From: Aquarana catesbeiana
Taxonomy: Eukaryota; Chordata; Amphibia; Anura; Ranidae
DNA: 64,000 nucleotides
Direction of reading: 5' to 3'
Assembly: GCF_042186555.1 (NCBI RefSeq)
Contig: NC_133330.1
Span: forward strand, 166,681,099-166,745,098
Under the pieces are notes generated by a model. That model saw only the letters and a program-made list of their open reading frames with translations, did not search any database and was not told where the DNA came from. Positions 56,778 through 64,000 of this stretch are shown piece by piece. How positions within the stretch are numbered: position 1 is the first letter of the stretch; each line of letters begins with the position of its first letter. The position numbers and the translations under genes were made by a program.

Positions 56778-59261
56778 TGAAGTATGGTAAACGTAATCCT
56801 CAGTTCCTGCCTTCACACCCCTTATGCCACTGCCTGCTCTGTAACTGACCCTGGCTTGTTATTCAACCACGCTTCTGCCTGCCAATTTTGTACATACCGC
56901 TGCCTGATTTGGAACGGACCCTGGACTGTTATTCGACCATGCTTCTGCCTAACGATTCTCTACATACCTCTGCCTGATCTGGAACTGACCCTGGACTGTT
57001 ATTCGAACATGCTTCTGCCTAACGATTCTGTACATACCTCTGCCTGATCTGGAACTGACCTTGGACTGTTTGACCATGCCTCTTGCCTGCCTCTTGGACT
57101 GATCTTGTACTCTGCAACTGAACTAGTGGGATTCAACACAGGGGTCTCACATATGTGAGGGGCTCCAGAATAGTTTTTCTGGATGAAGAAAACAATTTTC
57201 TTTGTTTTCTCATTCCTAGATTAGGGTCTGGAGACTCGGAGGCTTCAAAGAGATTTGGGTGGGAGAAGCCTCTACCCCTGTCCCCATTCTGTCCTGAACG
57301 AGGCCCTACTTCTGCGTGCTGCCTGTAGGAGTTACTGCCGTCATGCCTCTGTTTGTCGCACTGACCACAGCACATGGACCATGTTCCTGCCTACTACCAA
57401 GACCAATATTTTGGCACTGCTGACAATCTCTGCATGCACTGACCCTGCACTGCACTGACCTATGGACAGTATCCCTGCCTGCTGCCTGTACTGACTATGG
57501 ACAGTATTCCTGCCTGCTGCCTGAAAAATTGTGTTCGCTGTTGCTGACCAAGTCCCTGCCTGCTGCCTGGACAAGTGCTATCCTCCTGTGGACAACTGTA
57601 CTACTAAAACCACAGGTAATCTTTTGTTTCTCTTTGCTCAGCATAATGTATTTTGGGGTGTAATTCTTGGTATGTGCATGCTATGTGTCCCTGGAACACC
57701 TGACGGTGTTCCTTGCATGTTGGATCTCTGTATGTGGCCAGGCTGTGTAAAGGTCTCACACATGTGGTATTGCCATACTCAGAAGGAGTGGCAGAATGTA
57801 TTTTGGGGTGTCATTTTTGCTATCTAAATGCTATATGTTGGAAATATCTTATAAACTGACAACTTTGTGTAAAAAAAAATGCGTTTTCATTTTTTTCCAC
57901 ATTTTCCAAAAACTTCTGGAAAAAAATGAACCGTTCAAAAGACTCATTATGCCTCATAGATTATACGTTGGGGTGTTAGCTTTCCAAAATGGGGTAATTT
58001 TGTGGGCGTTTCCATTGTCCTGGTGCTCCAGGGCATTCAAAAGTGTAATAGGTGGGTGAGAAATGAGATGTGTAATTTATGCTCGTAGAACGCCTGAAGG
58101 TGCTACTTCAATATTAGGCCTCTGTATGTGGTCACGCTGTGTAAAAGTCTCACACATGTGGTATCGTTTTACTCAGGAGGAGTAGCAGAATGTATTTCGG
58201 GGTGTTATTTTTGCTATGTAAATGCTATGTGTTGGAAATATCTTATAAACGGACAACTTTGTGTAAAAAAAAAAATGCGTTTTCATTTTTTTCCACATTT
58301 TCCAAAAACTTCTGGAAAAAAATGAAACATTCAAAAGACTCATTATGCCTCATAGATTATACCTTGGGGTGTGTGCTTTCCAAAATGGGGTCATTTTGTG
58401 GGCGTTTCCATTGTCCTGGTGCTCTAGGGCCTTCAAAAGTGTAATAGGTAGTCAACAAGTTAGATGGGTAATTTATGTTCCTTGAACACCTGATGATGCT
58501 CCCTGCATGTTGGGCCTCTGTATGTGGCCAGTTAGTGAAAAAGTCCCACACATGTGGTATTGTAATACTCAGGAGGAGTAGCCGAATGTATTTTGGGGTG
58601 TCATTTGTGGTATGCACATTCCATGTGAGAGAAATAAGCTATTACAATGACAATTTTCTGAAAAAAATATAAAAAATAAAAAAAAAACCTTAATTTGAAA
58701 AGAATTGTGGGAAAAAATGACAACTTCAAATAACTCACCATGCCTCTTACTGAATACCCTGGAATGTCTACTTTCCAAAAAGAGGTCATTTGGGGGGCAT
58801 TTGTACTTTCCTGGCTTGTTAAGGTCTCAAGAAATGAGATGGGCCTCAGTACATCAGGTGTGATCAGATGTATCATTTTTTTATGATTTGCACCATAGCT
58901 TGTAGACTCTATAAATTACACACAGACCACATAATATCCAATAATTTGGGTTATTTTTACCAAAGATATGTAGCAGTATAAATTGTGGCCAACATTTATG
59001 AAGAAAAATTGAAAAATTTTATCACAGAAACGAAGAAAAAAGCATTTTCGGTATTTTTTCATTTATAGAGCAAAAAATAAAAAACCCAGAGGTGATCAAA
59101 TACCACCAAATGAAAGCTCTATTTGTATGAAAAAAAGGACAAAAAAATCATTTGGGTACAGTGTTGCATGACTGAGTAATTGTCATTCAAAGTGTGAGAG
59201 CACTGAAAGCTGAAAATTGGTCTGGGCAGGAGGGGGGTTTAAGTGCCCAGTAAGCAAGTGG
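56778..59261 (+). repeat. piggyBac copy 2 3' region with tandem repeats
   Basis: Non-coding. Three ~68-bp units (CTGCCTAACGATTCTGTACATACCTCTGCCTGATCTGGAACTGACC) lie at 56860-57070. Two ~395-bp units start near 57790 and 58185, with a further partial copy at about 58580, matching copy 1 (29130, 29520). The end is GGAGGGGGGTTTAAGTGCCCAGTAAGCAAGTGG. Confidence 0.75.
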
Positions 59262-59326
59262 TTAAAGTGTTATTAAACCCTCCCTAGAGAAAAGCAAATA
59301 AAGCAGCAAAATTAACAAAGCATAAC

Positions 59327-60118
59327 TGTCACGTACCTGGTGGGTTTTGAGCCCGAACTGCAGAGAGAGACCTCCCCTACCGCTCCCACTCACGGCCCTC
59401 TGGAATGGGGACAGAGAGCACAGGAGTGAGGAGTGGTATGGGTGCCTGGCAGGATCAACAGCAGGTGAGTAGGCAGAAGACTGGAGTGCTGGACTGGAAC
59501 CAGGAACAACTGCAGGCAGGTAGACTGGAGACTGGATGCTGGACTGGAACCAGGAACACAGCAGGCAAGTAGACTGGAGACTGGATGCTGGACTGGAATC
59601 AGGAACACAGCAGGCAAGTAGACTGGAGACTGGATGCTGGACTGGAACCAGGAACAACAGCAGGTGAGCAGACCGGAGACTGGATGCTGGACTGGAACAA
59701 CAGCAGGTAAGCAGACTGATGGCTGGATGGTGGACTGGAACCAGGAACACAGCAGGCAAGTAGGCAGATATCAGGAATCAGGCAGAAGGATTGTCAAACA
59801 GGCCAGTGATCGGTATCAGACGGACAGCAAAGGTACCAAGGATCAAACAGGAGAAAAGTCAGGGGAAGCCGGAGGTCAGATGCAGGCAGGTAGCTGGGTT
59901 GGTCACAAACAGATAGCCGGGTCAATTAACAGGTAGTCTTAGATCAGATCCGGTAACACACACAGAACGCTGTAGAGCAGACAGCGGAGACTGAGTGTGA
60001 CAGGCAGGTTTAAATAGCCCACCTGGCGTCAACAGGTATGCGCGTGCCCGCGCAATGGCACCCGCAAACGCGCACCAGTGAGCCTGGTTCGCCGATTAAT
60101 GGCAGGATCTTCCTGACA
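59327..60118 (-). mobile_element. Solo LTR
   Basis: It is bounded by TGTCACG and CCTGACA (TG...CA; TGTCA/TGACA inverted) with a perfect 5-bp duplication ATAAC (59322-59326 and 60119-60123). On the minus strand the LTR begins TGTCAGGAAGATCC and has a TATTTAAA box (about 60015) ahead of CACTCAGTCTCCG, suggesting transcription in that direction. No internal retroelement genes adjoin, so it probably arose by LTR-LTR recombination. Likely Gypsy/ERV-type by TSD length. Confidence 0.8.
59460..59765 (-). repeat. ~49-bp tandem repeat within the solo LTR
   Basis: About six units of AGACTGGAGACTGGATGCTGGACTGGAACCAGGAACACAGCAGGCAAGT, some shortened. Confidence 0.9.
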
Positions 60119-60260
60119 ATAACCTTCTATGTGTACTTGCCTCTATCCAAAGCACCACATGTGATTTCTGTCTGCTCTGTCATTCCTCTTCTGTCTGAAT
60201 AAGCCACGTCATTTCTCTGCTATCTGAATGAGTCGCATCTGAGAGTTTATGCCGACACCA
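60119..60260. other. Spacer
   Basis: No feature recognised; it contains two CATTTCTCTGCTATCTGAATGAGTC-like phrases. Confidence 0.4.
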
Positions 60261-60720
60261 AGCCAAACAGTATGTTGTTTACAGTATGTTGCTCAGGTTC
60301 GGCATATTGTGGATCAGATGGACAGATTGTTGGATGAGACTGGGGAAGAGCCAAATGTCATGATACACAATGGTACCAATGACAAATTTAGACAGAGATG
60401 GAGTGTCCTAAAAATGATTTCAGGGACTTAGGAGCTATACTAAAGAAAAAGGACCTCCAAGGTTGTATTCTTGGAAATACTGCAAGTATCTCAAGCCATA
60501 CCAGAGAAGCAGCAGGAGATTAGTGAACTTAACAATAGGTGGGAGAACTGGTGCAGGAAGGAGGGTTTGGAGAACTAGGCTGACTTTTTGGTCGGTTACT
60601 GGCTCTATAGCAGGGATGGACTGCACCTAAATGGGGAAGGTGCAGCTCTGTTGGGAGAGAAGATGGCCAAAAAGCTAGAGAAACATTTAAAATAGGAGGG
60701 GCAGAGGAAGCTATTTCAGT
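60261..60720 (+). pseudogene. CR1-like LINE ORF1, esterase-domain fragment
   Basis: MIHNGTNDK (about 60360) corresponds to the GTND block and DGLHLNGEGAALLGEKMAKK (60614-60674) to the catalytic Asp-x-x-His block of the SGNH esterase found in CR1/L2 ORF1. Between them DLGAILKKKDLQGCILGNT follows the family pattern. There are several stops. The esterase's role in retrotransposition is uncertain. Confidence 0.7.
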
Positions 60721-61267
60721 CAGTAAGCGAGAAACAGAGGGTGCTACCATGGTCCGTATTGGTAGTGTATCTAAAGCGACTAGGGTCAATGTATGTAGGC
60801 TGCCAGAATTCTGTTGCAGACTCAGAACACACAAGGAAAAAAATAATATGCTCTGGTACAAAATGTAAAGGCGTGTTCACAAATGCTAGGAGTTTGATGA
60901 ATAAAATAACAGAACTGAAACTACTGATACATGAAGAGGATTTTGACTTTGTGGGAGATTTAGAAACCTGGTTTGACAGCTCACACAACTGGCTTGTGAC
61001 TGTCCAGGAGTATTCCATGTATCGGCGGGACAGGGTTGGTAGCAGAGGGGGAAGGGTGTGCATGTATGTCAAGAGTGATTTGACAGTAAATATAAGAGAC
61101 AACTTTACTAACAGGGCAAGGGAAGAGGTGGAATCCTTGTGGCTGGGACTAGAAGGGGAAAAACTAATAGGAAATTAGAAGTTGATGTAGCTACAGGTCA
61201 CCCAATCTAAAGGATAAATAGGAGACTAATCTCCTCTTACAGACAGAAATGGTGGTGAGGCAAGGCA

Positions 61268-61918
61268 ATGTACTGTATTTATCGGCGTATAACATGCACT
61301 TTTTCCCCCTTAAAATCAGGGGAAAATCGCACGTGGGTGTTATACGCCGATCCCCCGCTTACTGAGTGGAGGAGCGAGTGCTGCCGACATACATACATAG
61401 CCGAGTGTACTCGGCTAGGTTCGGCTAGCTCCGCTCACAGTCACGCCCAGTCCCGCCCTATGATGGACATAACACAGGACTGGGCGTGACTGTGAGCGGA
61501 GCGGAGCTAGCCGAACCTAGCTGAGTGTATGAATGTCGGCGGCTCTCGGCTGCTTTCGGTTTCTCTCGTAGTGATGTGGGCGGAGCTGAGCGTCGCCGAC
61601 ATTCATTCATAGCCGAGTGTACTCGGCTAGGTTCGGCTAGCTCCGAGTACAGTCGGCCATGTATGAATGACGGCAGCGCTCGGCTCCGCCCACATCACTA
61701 CGAGAGGAGCCGAAAGCGCCATATTTAAAAACTGACAAGTCTGCAGTGTCACTGGGCAAGGCTGCAGATGACACTGACAAGGCTGCATTGATGGGCATTT
61801 AAATGTAAGTTTTTCCTTAAAGTTTTTTTTCCCTAAAATTTCCTCCTAAACTTGGGGTGCATGTTATACGCTGGCACGTGTTATACCCTGGCGCGTGTTA
61901 TACGCCGATAAATACGGT
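61268..61918. mobile_element. Palindromic foldback element (TATTTATCGGCGTATAACA family)
   Basis: It starts TACTGTATTTATCGGCGTATAACA and ends CGTGTTATACGCCGATAAATACGGTA. The interior has two hairpins: CTCCGCTCACAGTCACGCCCAGTC/GACTGGGCGTGACTGTGAGCGGAG (about 61430-61500) and one around 61560-61720. It is related to 12425-14033 and inserted into the CR1 LINE. Confidence 0.85.
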
Positions 61919-61981
61919 AATTATCATGGGGGACATCAGTTATCCAGATACTGACTGGGCAGATGGAACTGTTCAGTCAAC

Positions 61982-62172
61982 TAAAGCTGGATACACACTA
62001 TCCAATTCTCTTTAGATTTTTTTCCTTTAGTTTTACCAAAACCATATAACATGAGGTAAAACCTAATCACTTTCAATTTGTATGCAATCAGATAGACCCT
62101 TGAACTACATAGTTGAAGGTAAATCTAAAAGAAATCAAAGAACAAAAGTTGTATAGTGTGTATCCAGCTTTA
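61982..62172. mobile_element. 191-bp MITE in the CR1 LINE
   Basis: TAAAGCTGGATACACACTAT at the left is mirrored exactly by ATAGTGTGTATCCAGCTTTA at the right. Removing it restores the CR1 reading. Confidence 0.9.
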
Positions 62173-62732
62173 GGCTTGTAATTTCTTGGGTGTCTTGCAG
62201 GAAAATTTCATGTGTCAGTGGTGGAGGCCCCAACAAAAGACAAGACTCTGCTCGACCTACTAATTACAGTGCAGAGCTGGTTGCAGACATAAAAGTAAGG
62301 GAAAAATTAGGAAACAGTAATCACAGGGTAATTACATTTACTGGAAATCATAGGAAAAGGAGACACATGGGTAATACATGAACACTGAATTTCAAAGGAG
62401 CTATCTGTAACTAACTGCACTCCATACTTCACAACGTTAAATGGGAGGGGAGGAAATTTTAGAAAGAAAAACAACAGACAAAAAGTGGGAGTGCTTTAAG
62501 AATATATTATTAAGAGCATCAGACAGTGCTTTCCAAGGGGCAATAAATATGAAAGAACTAAAGCCAAAGGTGGCTAAACTTGTGAGTAAAAAGGCGCATT
62601 AAAAAGAGAAAAATATCCTTTAAAAAATATAAGGCTGAGGGTTACCATCAGCATTCCAACACTACAAGGAATCAAATAAGAAATGTAAGAGCACAATAAG
62701 GGCAGCACAAGTAGACCATGAAAGACACATAG

Positions 62733-63225
62733 GGGCTGATTTATGAAGCATTTGCGTCATGACTTGCGGTGCACGCCGATGCGCAAATTACATTTTCGTA
62801 TTTACAAAGCATTTGCGCCGGTAACAGCGCGATCCCCCATTTACTATTCTCTTCCCAGCACACGGGAAGAGGCGATCGGTACGCCACTATAGACATGGCA
62901 CACGGTATCTTTAACTTAAAATTTAAACAAGCTGGAAGTGCCAATATTATGGGGGTGATGTGGGGTCATGTGGGGAAGTGTAGTACTAACTGTCCAAGTA
63001 ACAAATATGGCCAAAATAGAAGGAGAAAGTGACTTTCTCTGAACAAGCCAGCAGTGCCGGCAAATACGTTTAGAGCAGCGGGAGGTGAATTTATACACTG
63101 CGCATGCTCAAACGGCAGTTGTGCTTGTTCAAATGCTTTGGTTCAGTGCATCGGCAAAATCTTAGTAAATGTCAAGCAACGTAAATGCATTTGCATAGGT
63201 TAAACGGGCGCCGGGCGCACCTCTA
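62733..63225. mobile_element. Probable MITE or foldback repeat
   Basis: GGGGCTGATTTATGAAGCATTTGCG on the left and AATCTTAGTAAATG...GCATTTGCATAGG on the right suggest a MITE, but the ends do not invert cleanly. It includes GCGATCCCCCATTTACTATTC. No gene. Confidence 0.35.
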
Positions 63226-63234
63226 GACTTTTTT

Positions 63235-64000
63235 TTTTTTTCTTTTTTTACGCTGGTTCACTTTGCGGCTATAATGAAATGTCGGTCCGGCAATACACAT
63301 AAAAGTTCATTGATAAAAACAGCATTAAGAAAAAAAACAAAATTCTGAAAAAAAATGCGTGGGGTTCCCCCGAAATTCAATACCAGGCCCTTCAGGTCTG
63401 GTATGGATATTAAGGGGAACCCCACGCCAAAAAAAAAAAAAAAATGGCATGGGGTCCCCCTAAAAATCCATACCAGACCCTTATCCGAGCGCGCAACCTG
63501 GCAGGCCACAGGAAAAGAGGGGGGACGAGAGAGCGCCCCCCCTCCTGAACCATACCAGGCCACATGCCCTCAACATTGGGAGGGTCCCCCCAAAGCACCT
63601 TGTCCTCATGTTGATGAGGACAAGGGCCTCATCCCCACAACCCTTGCCTGGTGGTTGTGGGGGTCTGCGGGTGGGGGGCTTATTGGAAACTGGAAGCCCC
63701 CTTTAACAAGGGGACCTCCAGATCCCAGCCCCCCCCCCCCCCCGTGTGAAATGGTAAGGGGGTACAAAAGTACCTCTACCATTTCACAAAAAAAGTGTCA
63801 AGAATGTTAAAAATGACAAGAGACCGTTTTTTGACAATTCCTTTATTTAAATGCTTCTTCTTTCCATCTTCTATCCTCTTTCTTTTATCTTCTTTCTTCT
63901 ATCTTCCTTCGGTTTCTTCATCCATCTTCTTCTTCCTCCGATCCTCTGCTTCTTGCTCCGGTGTTCTCGCCCGGCATCTTCCTCCGCGCCGTCTTCTTCC
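63235..64000. mobile_element. hAT-derivative sequence, cut by the window end
   Basis: GGTCTGGTATGGATATTAAGGGGAACCCC and ACCAGACCCTTATCCGAGCGCGCAACCTGGCAGGCC match 41940-42170 of the foldback hAT derivative. The last 165 bases are a strongly pyrimidine-rich strand (TTCTTTCCATCTTC...). Confidence 0.6.

Larger units (their letters stand above)
53615..59261 (+). mobile_element. piggyBac transposon, copy 2
   Basis: It is flanked by TTAA (53611-53614 and 59262-59265). The ends CCTCTTCAGATCCGGGC and inverted CCACTTGCTTACTGGGCAC form the imperfect terminal repeats. It consists of a 5' non-coding part with a long minisatellite, one transposase gene, and a 3' part with ~390-bp repeats. Length is 5.65 kb, longer than copy 1 mainly through the minisatellite. 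Confidence 0.93.
60741..62700 (+). pseudogene. CR1-like LINE ORF2, endonuclease region, interrupted twice
   Basis: The APE endonuclease is readable as FTNARSLMNKITELKLLI (60875-60930), DLETWFDSS (about 60960), YRRDRVGSRGGRVCMYVKSD (61020-61080) and VESLWLGLEGEKL (about 61130). A palindromic element (61268-61918) interrupts it; it resumes IIMGDISYPDTDWADGTVQS (61920-61980), is interrupted again by a MITE (61982-62172), and continues LLDLLITVQS (about 62250) and KLGNSNHRVITF (about 62310). WECFKNILLRASDSAFQGAI (62485-62545) belongs to the linker before the RT. The RT itself is absent. The nuclease would nick target DNA. Dead copy. Confidence 0.78.

Noticed and set aside
63835..64000. Pyrimidine-rich strand as an H-DNA or regulatory element
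   Set aside because: It is cut by the window end and mirror symmetry is poor; no support beyond composition.

Overview
The window looks like a stretch of large vertebrate genome, most likely an anuran amphibian (ranid-like; this is inference). I find no host protein-coding gene, rRNA, functional tRNA or CRISPR array. Almost everything recognisable is transposable element: at least four Tc1-like families, two ZBED-type hAT copies and their foldback derivatives, two full-length piggyBac copies plus a non-autonomous relative, a DIRS-like tyrosine-recombinase retrotransposon, Penelope-like elements (PLEs) with hammerhead ribozymes, L1/Tx1-like and CR1-like LINE fragments, a solo LTR, many MITEs, and long minisatellites. 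The mixture of MITEs, Tc1, DIRS, PLE and CR1/L2 tails, plus long (TA)n runs, is typical of amphibian genomes.

Layout. 0-2.7 kb: 3' part of a decayed PLE (reverse transcriptase C-terminus and GIY-YIG nuclease), then an L1/Tx1 ORF1 coiled-coil remnant. 2.7-10.8 kb: hAT copy 1 (minus strand), carrying a nested non-autonomous PLE (2905-5086) whose two direct repeats each contain a full hammerhead motif. 10.8-15.7 kb: Tc1-A, a palindromic foldback element with minisatellites, and Tc1-B. 16.5-17.3 kb: L1-like RT fragment. 17.8-22.5 kb: truncated Tc1-C end, then a 4.1-kb unrecognised region between two tRNA-like direct repeats. 22.5-25.9 kb: MITEs and LINE tails. 25.9-31.5 kb: piggyBac copy 1 (decayed) and an inverted non-autonomous relative that share a TTAA. 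32.2-33.3 kb: MITE, Tc1-D end and a PLE nuclease fragment. 33.4-38.6 kb: DIRS element with inverted terminal repeats and an internal complementary region. 38.6-43.0 kb: MITEs and a foldback hAT derivative with a PLE inserted between 55-bp target duplications. 43.0-49.6 kb: hAT copy 2, inflated by an insertion and two large tandem arrays. 49.6-52.2 kb: Tc1-C (with a Harbinger-like MITE inside) and a hAT-type terminus. 53.2-59.3 kb: TTAA MITE directly abutting piggyBac copy 2, whose 5' transcribed part holds a 0.8-kb minisatellite and whose transposase is intact apart from a one-base frameshift. 59.3-60.1 kb: solo LTR with a perfect 5-bp target duplication. 60.2-62.7 kb: CR1-like LINE split by two MITEs. 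62.7-64.0 kb: MITE and hAT-related sequence.

How it fits together: the window records successive nested insertions rather than a gene pathway. The best mechanistic signals are the paired hammerhead ribozymes in the PLE repeats, the long target duplication around a second PLE, the DIRS internal complementary region that matches both element termini, and a possible short intron in DIRS ORF1.
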